Source of the DNA: Rhodobacter sp. | Lineage (GTDB): Bacteria > Pseudomonadota > Alphaproteobacteria > Rhodobacterales > Rhodobacteraceae | NCBI GenBank assembly: GCA_027487575.1 | Contig: JAIYDJ010000017.1 | Coordinates: 48,670-112,669, forward strand | Reading direction: 5' to 3' | DNA: 64,000 bases | Shown here: positions 43,462 through 53,330 of the stretch, one piece after another | Position numbering within the stretch: the stretch's first letter is position 1 | Layout: each line of letters starts with the position of its first letter | Made by a program: the position numbers and the translations under genes | The notes under the pieces: generated by a model | Database searches by the model: none | What the model was told of the DNA's origin: nothing | What the model saw: the letters and a program-made list of their open reading frames with translations, nothing else

Positions 43462-46400
43462 CTATTCCGCCGCCGTTGCCAGCGGCACCGGTGCCTGCGG
43501 AGCCTCTTCCGAGGCCAGCGCGATGATCTTGCGCAACCGCGCGGCCAGCACGCGGACATTCGGCTCCAGCACCATGCTGTCATGGTCGCCGGGCACCTCG
43601 ACCACCTGCAAAGTGGGCGCGAACTGCGTCAGGTCGTTGTCGGCAAACACATATTCCTTTGCCCGGCTGACCCAGCGCCCGCCCGTCACCCGCCAGTGCC
43701 GGTCCAGCGCGGGGCGGAACAGCACCGTAGCCCCTGCCCGCTGCGTCAATGCAAACCCGGGCAGTGCCGCGCGGAACGCAGCCTCGATGGCCGCATTGTG
43801 GAAGGCCGCCTCGCCCGCGTCGGCCACGGTGCGGTCGCGCCGCGCCCAGTCCCGCCGCGCCTTTGCCCATTCGACCAGATAGGCCGGTCCCTTGGCGCGC
43901 AGCTCGGCCAGCTTGATCAGCACCTTGTCGGCACGGGTCAGCGACGGCCGCACTGGCAACGGCGTATCCAGCAGGACCAGCACCGACACCACCTCGCCCG
44001 CGGCCTCCAGTTGGCGGGCCATTTCCCAAGCCGTCAGCCCCCCGCCCGAGAAGCCGCCCAATTGGTACGGGCCGTGGGGCTGCACCTGCCGCAGTTCGGC
44101 GATGTAATCCGCCGCCGCCTCGGGAATGGTCCCATGCGGCGGCGCATCGCCGTAAAGCCCGCGCGCCTGAAGCCCGAAGAACGGCCGGTCGCCGCCGATC
44201 AGTTGCGCCAGATGCCGCAGGTTCAACACGTTGCCGAACATCCCCGCCACGAGGAAGAACGGACGTGCCGGCCCGCCTTCGCCCTGATGCATCGGAACCA
44301 GATGGGTGAAGCGGCGCTGTGGCGCGGGCGCACCGGCCACATCCGCCGCCCCGCCGATCTGCGCCGAAATCAGCGCGGCGCATGCGGCAACCGTCGGCGC
44401 CTCGAACAGGACCGAAATCGGGAAATCCACGCGGTAAGCCTTGCGCACCATGGCAAACAGACGCACCGCGATCAGGCTGTGACCGCCCAGATCGAAGAAA
44501 CTGTCCTGAACCCCTACCTGCGCCACGCCCAGCAGTTCGGTCCAGAACCCGACCAGCGTGCGTTCCACATCGTCGCGTGGCGCGACATAGTCGGTGTCCA
44601 GATCGGGCCGCTCGAAACTCTGGCCTTCCCGTCGGCTGGCTTCCGCCTCGGCAGTCTGCGCCACCAGCGCGGGCAGGTCCAGCGACGACACGATGATCTG
44701 CGGCACGCCCGCCGTCACGGCACGCGCAAAGGCCTGTGCGCCCTCGTCCGGCCGGATGCCTTGCGAAAACGCATGCAGCAGGCGGTCTTCGGCCGGGGAC
44801 CCCGCGCGCGCCGGACCCTCGTCATACTCCAGCCCGCGCAGGTCGGGGGCAAAGGACAGTGCCCCGTCCAGTCGCCTGATGCTGAACCCGATGATCTCGA
44901 CGCAGATGCGGCCATCCGGGGCCGCCAGCGTGATGTCGAACGCCGCTGTGGGATGGTCGGCCCGGTTGTCGCCCGCATTGCGCACCCAGGACACCACATC
45001 GGCAGGCAGCGGCCCGTAAACCTTGACCGACGCATAGGACACCGGCACCCACAGATGATCGGGCCGGTAGCCCGCAATCAACCCCATCGCCCATCCGGTG
45101 GCGAGGTCCATCAGCGCCGGATGCAGCAGCCAGTCCCGGTCGGCCTGCCGGAACGCGGCGGGCAGGGCCAGATGCGCGATCCCTTCGGCCTTGCCCAGAC
45201 TGCGCGACGTCAGCACCCGCCAGCGCGGTCCAAAGGCCAGATGCGCCTCCTGCGGGCTGCGCAGGCCCTGCCCGGTTTCCGCCGGACCGCAGCGCGCGGC
45301 GATTCCGGCCACGTCCAGCCGCCCCGGCGCGGCTTGCAACGGCAACAGCCGCGCCTGCGCGTGCATCTGCCAGCCGGTCCGCCCCTGCACCGGAACCCCG
45401 GACTGCAGGGCAAACCCGTACCCCTCGTCGCTGCGCGTCAGAGTCACGCGGATGTCGCGCGGCAACGTGTCTGGCACATCCAGAGGGCGGAAAAAGAACA
45501 GGTCGCGCACTTCGAAGGCCGCAGCCTCGCCCTGCGCCACCATCGCCTCGGCCGCCAGTTCCAGCATGCCGGTACCGGGCAGCAGCGCCTGACCCGCCGC
45601 CGTGCGGTGGCCGTCCAGCACCCAGCGGTCCAGACCCAGCCGCGCGGTGAACTGATGGTTGCCGTGCCGGTCGAACCCCGCCTCATCCAGCAGGGGCAAC
45701 GCCAGCGGCACGCGCGGCGTTGCGGGCCGCGCGCCCGCGCGATCCGCCAGCGCCTCTGCCGCCATCCCGACCCCGGTCCAGATACCCCAGTCGAGCGCCA
45801 CCACCCGCGTCCTGCCCCCGGCGCGATGCCTGGCCCAGGCGTTCAGATATTCGTTGGCCGCCACATAGTCGATCTGCCCGGCGGGGCCGGTGACGGTGGA
45901 CGTGGACGAGAACACCACCATCAGATCGACCGACCCATCCGGAAACAGCCCGTTCAGCACCAGCGTTCCGTGCAATTTCGGCGCGAATACCTCTTCGACC
46001 TCGGCCGGGCTTTTGGTCATCAGGGGCGCATCGTCGACCACCCCCGCCGCGTGGATCACCGCGCTGACCCTGCCGAACCGCGCAACCCCCATGCCGACGG
46101 CAACCCGCATCTCCTCGACGTTGCAGACATCCGCCGGGGCGACCAGAACCTGCCCGCCCAGCGCCTCCAGCCGTTGCAGAGCCAGAATGCGGCGGCTGAT
46201 CGGATGGGCGGGGTCATGGCTGGCCAGATGCCGCGCCCAAAGGCTGCGGTCGGGCAGGCTGCGGCGGGCGATCAGCGTGATCTTTGCCCCATGCCGCGCG
46301 ATCAGGTCTTCGGCCACCGTCAGGCCGATGCCGCCGAACCCCCCGGTGATCAGCACATGCGCGCCATCGGCAATCACCGGCCCCGCGTCGGGCAGACGCG

Positions 46401-49400
46401 CCGGTTTCAGGCCCTGTGCATACCGCCGCGCCCCGCGCAGCGCCGCCATGCCAGGCACCGCCGCCAGCAACTCTTCGATCACCGCATCGGGCAGAACGCC
46501 GCGTCTGGGAATCGCAAGGTCGGTCACCGATACCGTCACCCCCGGCAGTTCACGTGGAATTACCCGCGCAGGCCCTACCACCAGCGCCTTTTCCGGATAG
46601 GGCAGCGGTTCGGATTTCACCTGCGCCGCGCCGCTGGTGAACACCGACAGGTGAATGGGGCGCGGCAGGTTTTCGTCGGCCATCGCCTGTGCCAGAAACA
46701 GCAGCGAATAGAACCCCTGCTCGATGTTGCGGTGCAGGAAGCTGGAGCCTGGGCGGAAGGACTCGGTCCCCGTCATAAGCCAGAAATGCGCGATCCGCGT
46801 GGGCGCATTGCCCCGGGCGACAAGATCGCGGATCAGCAGGTCATACCCGTCGCGCCCGCGTTCGGGCGACAGCACATAGCCCTGCCCATCCCGGCCAAAG
46901 GCATCGCCCGCACGCACGCAGGTCACGTCGTGGCCCGCCCGGCGCAACCGGTCGGCAGCCAGCGCGCCCAGACCACCCTCGTCGACAAAGATCAGCCAGA
47001 CCTGCCGTTCGGCGCTGCCCAGATCATCAATGTCGAATCCCGCCTCGGCGGGTCGCCAGGCAGGCACATAGCCCCAGTCGGCCATGTCGGCGATGCGTTC
47101 AGGCAGGGTGCGCACCTCGGGTGCAGACTGCACCCCCGGTTCGATGAAGTAGGTCTTGCGCTGAAACGCGTAGCCCGGCAGCGGCACCCGCTGTCGTGCG
47201 GCCCCGCCCCAGATCGGCTCCCAGTCCACCGGCACGCCACAGGCCCAAAGCCGCGCGATGGTGGCGATGTGCCAGGCATCGTCGGCGATCTTCTGGTCGG
47301 GATGGCGCAGGGCCGGCACGACCTGCCCCGCCGCCACCCCGTTGGCCTGCGCCAGCGAGGACAGCGCCCGGCCCGGGCCCATTTCGACATAGACCCGCGC
47401 AGGTTCCGCCGTCAGCGTCGCCATGCAGGCCTGAAAGTCGACCGTCCCCCGCAGATGCGCCACCCAGTAGTCCGGGTCCACAGCCTGCGCCGTCGTCAAG
47501 GCAACGCCGGTGCGGTTGGACAGGATCGGCAGGGCGGGCGGGTTCAGCCGGATCGCGCGCAGGTATTCCCCGAACCGCGCAAGGATCGGCTCCAGCATCC
47601 GCGAATGGGCGGCGATGTCGATGGCGATGCGCGTCGTCTCGACCTCGCGCCAGGCCAGTCGCGCCGCCAATTCGACCAGCGCCGCATCCGGCCCCGACAC
47701 CACGCACAACCCCGGCGCATTGACCGACGCAAGGTCCAGATCGCCGGTCAACAGCGACCGCACCTCGGCTTCGGGCAGCGGTACAGACAGCATCCCGCCC
47801 GGCGCAATCGTGTCGAACAACTGCCCGCGCAGATGAACCAGCCCGATGCAATCCTCGAAACTCATCACCCCCGCCAGACAGGCGGCGGTGTTTTCGCCCA
47901 TCGAATGGCCGACCAGCGCCGCAGGCTGCACGCCCCAGCTTTGAAACAACTGCGCCAGCGCGTATTCGGTAATCATGATCAGCGGCAACTGCACCGAGGG
48001 CCGCTTGAGCCGCGCATCCGCCGCAGCCACGTCGCCGGGGTCGGGCAGCCACAGCGCGCGGATGTCGTAGTCCAGCTTCGGCTGCAGGATCGCAAGCCCC
48101 CGGTCCATCCAGTCGGCGAACACGGGTTCGGTCGCGTACAGGTCGCGTGCCATCCCGGCATACTGCGCACCGCCGCCGGGGAACATGAACACCACCTCGG
48201 GGTCGTCGAGCAGATCGTGCGAGAACACCCGGCGCGGATCGCCGCCTTCCAGCAGGTCCGCCGCCTCGGCAGGGTTTGCCGCCACCAACACCCGGCGCTT
48301 GTCAAAGGCGCGGCGGCCTTCTTTCAGGGTGAAAGCCACATCGGCCAGCGGCTGATCCGGATGGCTGCGCAGATGCGCCGCAAGCCGCAGCGCCTGCGCG
48401 TCCAGCGCGGCCTTCGACCAGGCCGAGATCACGATGGGCTGGAACGGCCAAAGGCTTTGGTCCGACGGCGCGCGCGGCGGGGCGGATTGCAGCACCGCAT
48501 GGGCATTCGTGCCGCCAACCCCCAGCGCGTTGACCCCGGCCCGCAAGGTTTCCCCCTGCCATGGCGTCAGCCGGTCATTCACCCGGAACGGACTGCTGTC
48601 GAAATCGATGGCGGGGTTCGGGGCCTCGTAGCCCAGCGAAGGCGGCAACTGCCTGTGGTGCAGCGACAGTGCGACCTTGATCAACCCCGCCACCCCCGCC
48701 GCCGTGTCCAGATGGCCGATGTTGGTCTTGACCGAACCGATCCGGCAGGTGCCCACCGCATCCATCGTCTCGCGGAACGCCTGCGTCAGGGCTGCCACCT
48801 CGATCGGATCGCCCAGATAGGTGCCGGTGCCGTGGCATTCGACATAGCTGACGGAATCCGCCGCAACCCCTGCTACCGCCTGCGCCTCGGCAATCGCGCG
48901 GGCCTGCCCTTCGACCGATGGGGCCAGATACCCGGCCTTGGCCGCGCCGTCGTTGTTGACCGCCGATCCCTTGATCACCGCCCAGATGTGGTCGCCATCC
49001 CGCGCCGCGTCGCGCGCACGGCGCAGCACCACGCAGCCAGCGCCCGACCCGAACACCGTGCCCTGCGCCCGGTGGTCGAAGGCATGGCAATGCCCGTCGG
49101 GCGACAGGATTTCGCCTTCGGTGAAAAGATAGCCCCGGCCCTGCGGCAACTCGATTGTCACGCCCCCTGCCAATGCCATGTCGCATTCGCCGTTCAGCAG
49201 GCTTTGCGACGCCATGTGCACCGCCACAAGGCTGGTCGAACAGGCGGTCTGCACCGCAATGCTGGGCCCTTTCAGGTCGAAGATGTGGCTGACACGGGTG
49301 GCCAGAAAGTCCTTGTCGTTGCCGGTGTGGCGCAGCAGGAACATCCCGGTCTGATCTACCAGATCGCGGTTCGAACACAGGTTGAAGTAGAAATAGCTGC

Positions 49401-49806
49401 CCATCCCGCAGCCGGTATAGACCCCGATCGACCCGTTGAACGCCTCGGGCGGATGCCCTGCGTTTTCCAGCGCCTCCCACGCGACTTCCAGAAACTGGCG
49501 GTGCTGCGGGTCAAGGATTGCCGCCTCTTTCACGGAGAAGCCGAAGAATTCGGCATCGAAATCGGCAAAGCCCGCCAGACCCGCCGCTGCGGGCACATAG
49601 TTGGGGCGGCGCAGACGCGCGGGGTCTTCGCCCGCCGCCAGCAGATCGGCCTCCGACAGCGGGGTGATCGACTCAATTCCGGAAGCCAGATTGTTCCAGA
49701 AGGCAGAAATATCCGGCGCGCCGGGCAGATGCGCCGCCATGCCGACAATCGCAATGTCGGTCTCGCTGAACGCGCCCTCGTCGTACCCGCCTGCCATGCT
49801 GCCCAC
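43462..49806 (-). CDS. Single-module type I polyketide synthase KS-AT-KR-DH-ACP-TE
   Basis: A 2114-aa modular PKS. KS: active Cys in QTACSTSLVAVH near 187, with ECHGTGTYLGDP and KTNIGHLD histidines. AT: GHSMGEN near 633. KR: NADPH motif LITGGFGGIGL near 1158 and Ser/Tyr/Asn in VVFSSTSTVTG and YVAANEYL near 1313. DH after the KR: LDGHRTAAGQALLPG near 1402 (one residue longer than the usual HxxxGxxxxP) and the second-half Asp in LHPALMDLATG near 1570. ACP: LGGHSLIAV near 1777. TE: GGFSGGGL near 1918 and GDHDSM near 2075. It should extend, reduce, dehydrate and release one chain. The start is a GTG at 49806 with AAGGGA close upstream; ATG 49797 is possible. Confidence 0.94.
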   Translation of the reverse strand: MGSMAGGYDEGAFSETDIAIVGMAAHLPGAPDISAFWNNLASGIESITPLSEADLLAAGEDPARLRRPNYVPAAAGLAGFADFDAEFFGFSVKEAAILDPQHRQFLEVAWEALENAGHPPEAFNGSIGVYTGCGMGSYFYFNLCSNRDLVDQTGMFLLRHTGNDKDFLATRVSHIFDLKGPSIAVQTACSTSLVAVHMASQSLLNGECDMALAGGVTIELPQGRGYLFTEGEILSPDGHCHAFDHRAQGTVFGSGAGCVVLRRARDAARDGDHIWAVIKGSAVNNDGAAKAGYLAPSVEGQARAIAEAQAVAGVAADSVSYVECHGTGTYLGDPIEVAALTQAFRETMDAVGTCRIGSVKTNIGHLDTAAGVAGLIKVALSLHHRQLPPSLGYEAPNPAIDFDSSPFRVNDRLTPWQGETLRAGVNALGVGGTNAHAVLQSAPPRAPSDQSLWPFQPIVISAWSKAALDAQALRLAAHLRSHPDQPLADVAFTLKEGRRAFDKRRVLVAANPAEAADLLEGGDPRRVFSHDLLDDPEVVFMFPGGGAQYAGMARDLYATEPVFADWMDRGLAILQPKLDYDIRALWLPDPGDVAAADARLKRPSVQLPLIMITEYALAQLFQSWGVQPAALVGHSMGENTAACLAGVMSFEDCIGLVHLRGQLFDTIAPGGMLSVPLPEAEVRSLLTGDLDLASVNAPGLCVVSGPDAALVELAARLAWREVETTRIAIDIAAHSRMLEPILARFGEYLRAIRLNPPALPILSNRTGVALTTAQAVDPDYWVAHLRGTVDFQACMATLTAEPARVYVEMGPGRALSSLAQANGVAAGQVVPALRHPDQKIADDAWHIATIARLWACGVPVDWEPIWGGAARQRVPLPGYAFQRKTYFIEPGVQSAPEVRTLPERIADMADWGYVPAWRPAEAGFDIDDLGSAERQVWLIFVDEGGLGALAADRLRRAGHDVTCVRAGDAFGRDGQGYVLSPERGRDGYDLLIRDLVARGNAPTRIAHFWLMTGTESFRPGSSFLHRNIEQGFYSLLFLAQAMADENLPRPIHLSVFTSGAAQVKSEPLPYPEKALVVGPARVIPRELPGVTVSVTDLAIPRRGVLPDAVIEELLAAVPGMAALRGARRYAQGLKPARLPDAGPVIADGAHVLITGGFGGIGLTVAEDLIARHGAKITLIARRSLPDRSLWARHLASHDPAHPISRRILALQRLEALGGQVLVAPADVCNVEEMRVAVGMGVARFGRVSAVIHAAGVVDDAPLMTKSPAEVEEVFAPKLHGTLVLNGLFPDGSVDLMVVFSSTSTVTGPAGQIDYVAANEYLNAWARHRAGGRTRVVALDWGIWTGVGMAAEALADRAGARPATPRVPLALPLLDEAGFDRHGNHQFTARLGLDRWVLDGHRTAAGQALLPGTGMLELAAEAMVAQGEAAAFEVRDLFFFRPLDVPDTLPRDIRVTLTRSDEGYGFALQSGVPVQGRTGWQMHAQARLLPLQAAPGRLDVAGIAARCGPAETGQGLRSPQEAHLAFGPRWRVLTSRSLGKAEGIAHLALPAAFRQADRDWLLHPALMDLATGWAMGLIAGYRPDHLWVPVSYASVKVYGPLPADVVSWVRNAGDNRADHPTAAFDITLAAPDGRICVEIIGFSIRRLDGALSFAPDLRGLEYDEGPARAGSPAEDRLLHAFSQGIRPDEGAQAFARAVTAGVPQIIVSSLDLPALVAQTAEAEASRREGQSFERPDLDTDYVAPRDDVERTLVGFWTELLGVAQVGVQDSFFDLGGHSLIAVRLFAMVRKAYRVDFPISVLFEAPTVAACAALISAQIGGAADVAGAPAPQRRFTHLVPMHQGEGGPARPFFLVAGMFGNVLNLRHLAQLIGGDRPFFGLQARGLYGDAPPHGTIPEAAADYIAELRQVQPHGPYQLGGFSGGGLTAWEMARQLEAAGEVVSVLVLLDTPLPVRPSLTRADKVLIKLAELRAKGPAYLVEWAKARRDWARRDRTVADAGEAAFHNAAIEAAFRAALPGFALTQRAGATVLFRPALDRHWRVTGGRWVSRAKEYVFADNDLTQFAPTLQVVEVPGDHDSMVLEPNVRVLAARLRKIIALASEEAPQAPVPLATAAE

Positions 49807-49981
49807 ATTTCCCTTGCCCGGCCCGGAAAGCAGGCCACCCGCAAGTCCCTACAATTTAACGCATCCTGTCGCCTTGGCATACCCCTGCCCGCAGCCTGCG
49901 GCGATCATGCAGGTCCCGGCGACAATGCCACGTTAATGCCGCAATCCTGCCGCGAACGCCGCCCGATCAAGGCAGAACGCG

Positions 49982-50977
49982 CTACCAGAACCCGACCCCG
50001 GCCCCGCGCGCCATGCGAATCTGTGCCAGAACGTAAACAATCAGATCGAATCCAAACCCCGCGATCAGCAGGGGCCAGCGCTGGATGCCCCGGTCTTCGG
50101 TCCGCGCCAGCCGCTTGGTCAGGAAATGCAGCGGCACATGCCCGTCCGGCCAGCGCGGCAATTGCGCCCGCACCACGGCCCCCAGCCAGCCATCATCCGC
50201 CGCAGCGCGGGCCAGTTCCGGCTGGCGGCGGGCCGCAGGCAGGGCATCCAGATGCTGGTACACCGCCAGATTGACCGCCGAACCGATGACGATCCGCACC
50301 TGATGCCGGATCAGCGCGCCCACCTTCCGTTCGGATGCATAGACATGGTGCACCCCGTCCAGCCCGTCGATCCGGCGCAGATCCTCGGGCTGGGTGAAGG
50401 CATCGGTCAGCACGATCGCGCGCAGAAACCCGTCCTCGACCGGCAGGCCGACCGGCATGTGAATGCGCCGCGCCTGCACTGCGGGCATTGCGTAAAGCTG
50501 CCCGCAGATCGCCTGACGCCAGTTGTCCAGCCCGCCGGTCGCCCGCGCGATCAGCCGCTCCACCCGGCCCAGCCCCTGCGGACGCGCGACGATGTCCTTG
50601 ACGGGCTGGCTGCTCAGCACGCGTAGACCGGGCCGGGCCAGCAACCCCCGCACCAGCCCGGTCAGCGCCCCCGGCTGCGGCAATTCGATGTCGGCATCGC
50701 AGAACACCAGGACATCCGCCTCGCGCCGCGACAGATCGTGCACGAACCGGTTCCAGGTGCGCGACTTGCCGCCCTGCGCCAGATCCGCCACCTCGACCCC
50801 CGGCACGGTCCGCGCCCGCGCCGCCGTGCCGTCGGTGCAGCCGTTGGCCAGCACCAGCACCCGCACCACAAGGTCGGCCTCGGCGTGGATGTCCTGCGCC
50901 ATCAGCCCGGCCAGCATGGCCGCGATCCCCGCCGCCTCGTTGTGGGCGAAAATGCCGATGTCCACCGCGATCCGCAT
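49982..50977 (-). CDS. Family 2 glycosyltransferase, exopolysaccharide locus
   Basis: A 331-aa GT2. It opens IAVDIGIFAHNEAAGIAAML, then LVLANGCTDGT and VFCDADIELP (metal-binding DxD). The C-terminal part contains a hydrophobic segment (LLIAGFGFDLIVYVLAQIRM), so it is probably membrane-associated. Its start shares a base with the stop of the O-antigen-ligase-like gene (TGATG). The 175-bp gap downstream (49807-49981) to the PKS gene holds the PKS promoter; no clear hexamers are seen. Confidence 0.85.
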   Translation of the reverse strand: MRIAVDIGIFAHNEAAGIAAMLAGLMAQDIHAEADLVVRVLVLANGCTDGTAARARTVPGVEVADLAQGGKSRTWNRFVHDLSRREADVLVFCDADIELPQPGALTGLVRGLLARPGLRVLSSQPVKDIVARPQGLGRVERLIARATGGLDNWRQAICGQLYAMPAVQARRIHMPVGLPVEDGFLRAIVLTDAFTQPEDLRRIDGLDGVHHVYASERKVGALIRHQVRIVIGSAVNLAVYQHLDALPAARRQPELARAAADDGWLGAVVRAQLPRWPDGHVPLHFLTKRLARTEDRGIQRWPLLIAGFGFDLIVYVLAQIRMARGAGVGFW

Positions 50978-52389
50978 CAGATCACGGTCCTGCCGGACCC
51001 GGCGGCGTGCAGATGCCGCCGCAGCAAAAGCTTCGCCCTGTCGCGCCGGGCCGCCTGCATCGCCTGCGCATGGCCCATCACCGCCCCGGCCATCAGCCAG
51101 GTGAAGGGGATCATCGTCGCATTCGGCAGCAGATCAACCATGTTCACCGCCAGGATCAGCGCCACCGCCGCCGCATGGGCCGACACTTCGCGCGTGGCCA
51201 GCGCCTCGCGCGCCAACATCAGCAAGGGCAGCGCCAGCAACCCGAATTCGGCGATATAGCCCAGCCAGCCATAGATGCTCAGCGTGATGATCCAGGCCCC
51301 GTCCGCCACCGTCAGCGTCCGACCCGTCACCGGATCGTGGATCATGTTACGGTTGTAGCCGCCCCAGCCGAACAGCGGCTTTTCGGCGGCGTGATCCAGC
51401 AGCCGTTCCTCGTTGTCGATGCGGAACGCCAAGGACCCGCCCCGCGCCGGATCGACCTCGGTCGCCGCCGCGACGATCCGGTCAACCGGCACCAGATGCA
51501 ACCCGCGCGACAGCGGATAGCTGACCACGATCACCGCCAGAACCGCCGCCAGAACGATCTGCCACCGCCGCCCCAGCACCAGCACAAGGGGCACGAGGAT
51601 GAGGCCGTACACCAACGGTCCCAGACTTTTGCACGCCAGCAGCAGCATCCCCAGATACCCCGACGCCGCGGCGTACTTGGGCCGCCGTTCTGCAGGGGCA
51701 TGGCGGAACAGCACGACCGCCGCCACCAGACACATCAGCGCAAAGAACGCGACCCACAACCCGTGCTGCAGGAACACCACGGGGCGATAGCCGTTCTGGC
51801 GGATGGTCTGGCCGAAATCATGCTGGAAGAACCCGTAGATCCAGACGTTCATCTGCGGCGACATCTGCGTTTCGATCAGCATCGGCACCGAATAGGCAAA
51901 GCCCGCGAACACCAGCGCCAGCAGGATGTCCCGCATCGCCTCGGGCGTGGCCAGATAGCGCCGCGCCAGAAAGAACGGCAGGATCACGATGGCCTGATTG
52001 GCCACCGCCGCGACCGAATCATAGATCGTCATCCCCTGAATGTCGCCCGTCTCGATCAGGATCGGCTCGCCATTGGTCAGAACCGTCGCGAAGGGCGACA
52101 GCACGAACAGCCCGATCAGGAAGCGCCCCGGCCAGTTGCCCGGATCGAACCCGATCCGGTCGCCGACCAGAACCGACGCCAGCAGCATGGACATGAGCGC
52201 CGGGATCGAATCCTTGTCGAGATCGGGCACCGCAGGCAGGTTGATCGCCGTCAGCGGCGGCAACAGCAGATACCCCGCCAGAACGGTCCAGATCAGTGCC
52301 CTGCCCGGCGGCAGCCGTGTCCACAGAACCCAGCTGACCAGGGGCCACAGGCAGATCATCAGATAGGCAATGGCATTGGGCGTGGGCAA
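50977..52389 (-). CDS. O-antigen polymerase/ligase-like membrane protein
   Basis: A 470-aa polytopic membrane protein with about ten hydrophobic segments and a large loop after the middle. A segment with KPLFGWGGYNRNMIHDP resembles the PLxGxG motif of the Wzy/WaaL superfamily. Probably polymerises repeat units or ligates glycan chains. The first possible start is a TTG at 52389; an internal ATG 10 codons later is an alternative. It is coupled to the GT2 gene at 49982-50977 and divergent from the WecG/TagA gene. Confidence 0.8.
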   Translation of the reverse strand: MPTPNAIAYLMICLWPLVSWVLWTRLPPGRALIWTVLAGYLLLPPLTAINLPAVPDLDKDSIPALMSMLLASVLVGDRIGFDPGNWPGRFLIGLFVLSPFATVLTNGEPILIETGDIQGMTIYDSVAAVANQAIVILPFFLARRYLATPEAMRDILLALVFAGFAYSVPMLIETQMSPQMNVWIYGFFQHDFGQTIRQNGYRPVVFLQHGLWVAFFALMCLVAAVVLFRHAPAERRPKYAAASGYLGMLLLACKSLGPLVYGLILVPLVLVLGRRWQIVLAAVLAVIVVSYPLSRGLHLVPVDRIVAAATEVDPARGGSLAFRIDNEERLLDHAAEKPLFGWGGYNRNMIHDPVTGRTLTVADGAWIITLSIYGWLGYIAEFGLLALPLLMLAREALATREVSAHAAAVALILAVNMVDLLPNATMIPFTWLMAGAVMGHAQAMQAARRDRAKLLLRRHLHAAGSGRTVI

Positions 52390-52574
52390 GGGGCGGCTTT
52401 CCGTCGCGCGTGTGCCACCGGTTTACCACAGACAAAAGGGTGCGACCACCTTGGGCGTGACACAGCCCTTGCCCGCCGCTTGGAAACAGAGTGTACCCAG
52501 AAACCGATGCGTCGCGCCACATCATGGCCCCGATCCGGCGCAAGACTCTGGGGCGGGCAAAGGGGGCGCGAGCC

Positions 52575-53330
52575 GTGCAGTTTCAGGTGGCAGAGCAGAT
52601 GATCCGCGTCAACGTGGCGGACCGCGACGCGCTGCTGGCACGGGTGGCCTACCGGCTGCGCGCCGGGCAGGGATTTGCGCTGGCGACGATCAACCTGGAC
52701 CATCTGGTGAAACTGCGCCGGTCGCCGCAGTTTCGGGTGGCCTACGCCGCGCAGGACATGGTCGTGGCGGATGGCCGCCCGGTGATCTGGCTGGCGCGGC
52801 TGGCCGGTCGTCCGGTGCAACTGCTGCCCGGATCGGACCTCGTGATCCCGCTGGCCGTCGTCGCAGAGCAGACCGGCCGCAGCGTCGCACTGGTCGGCAG
52901 CACGATAGCCGCGCTGCAGTCTGCCGCCGATGCCCTGCGCCGGGCGGTGCCGGGCCTTGATGTCGCCTGTTGTCTGGCCCCCCCGATGGGTTTCGATCCC
53001 GACGGGCCTGCCGCCGCCGACCTGCTGGCCGATCTGTCGCAGCGCGGGATCGGGCTTTGCTTTCTGGCGCTCGGGGCCCCCAAACAGGAACGGCTGGCCG
53101 CGCGGGGCCGCCTGCTGGCCCCCGGTGTCGGCTTCGCCTCGGTCGGCGCGGGGCTGGACTTCCTGGCCGGAACACAGGTGCGCGCCCCGCTTTTGCTGCG
53201 GCGGATGGCGCTGGAATGGCTGTGGCGGGCGCTGCAGGACCCGCGCCGGATGATCCCGCGCTATGCCGCCTGCGCCGCACTTCTGCCGTTGCTTGCGGTC
53301 GATGCGCTGCGTCTGCGGCGCGGCGCCTAG
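52575..53330 (+). CDS. WecG/TagA/CpsF family glycosyltransferase
   Basis: Transfers a sugar, in known members ManNAc or ManNAcA, to a lipid-linked acceptor. About 251 aa. Signatures: NLDHLVKLRRSPQFR with the conserved acidic residue, ADGRPVIWLARLAG, SVALVGSTIAALQSAA, LCFLALGAPKQERLAARGR and SVGAGLDFLAGTQVRAP. The start is uncertain: GTG 52575 has AGGGGG 8 bp upstream; ATG 52524 and GTG 52491 would lengthen it. It ends overlapping the convergent GT2 stop by 3 bases. Confidence 0.9.
   Translation: MQFQVAEQMIRVNVADRDALLARVAYRLRAGQGFALATINLDHLVKLRRSPQFRVAYAAQDMVVADGRPVIWLARLAGRPVQLLPGSDLVIPLAVVAEQTGRSVALVGSTIAALQSAADALRRAVPGLDVACCLAPPMGFDPDGPAAADLLADLSQRGIGLCFLALGAPKQERLAARGRLLAPGVGFASVGAGLDFLAGTQVRAPLLLRRMALEWLWRALQDPRRMIPRYAACAALLPLLAVDALRLRRGA

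Noticed and set aside
42436..50274. A very long plus-strand open frame (over 2600 codons) opposite the PKS, GT and NRPS genes
   Set aside because: It is rich in Arg, His, Gln and Pro with no recognisable domain, as expected for the antisense of high-GC coding DNA; the minus strand carries complete PKS and NRPS motifs.
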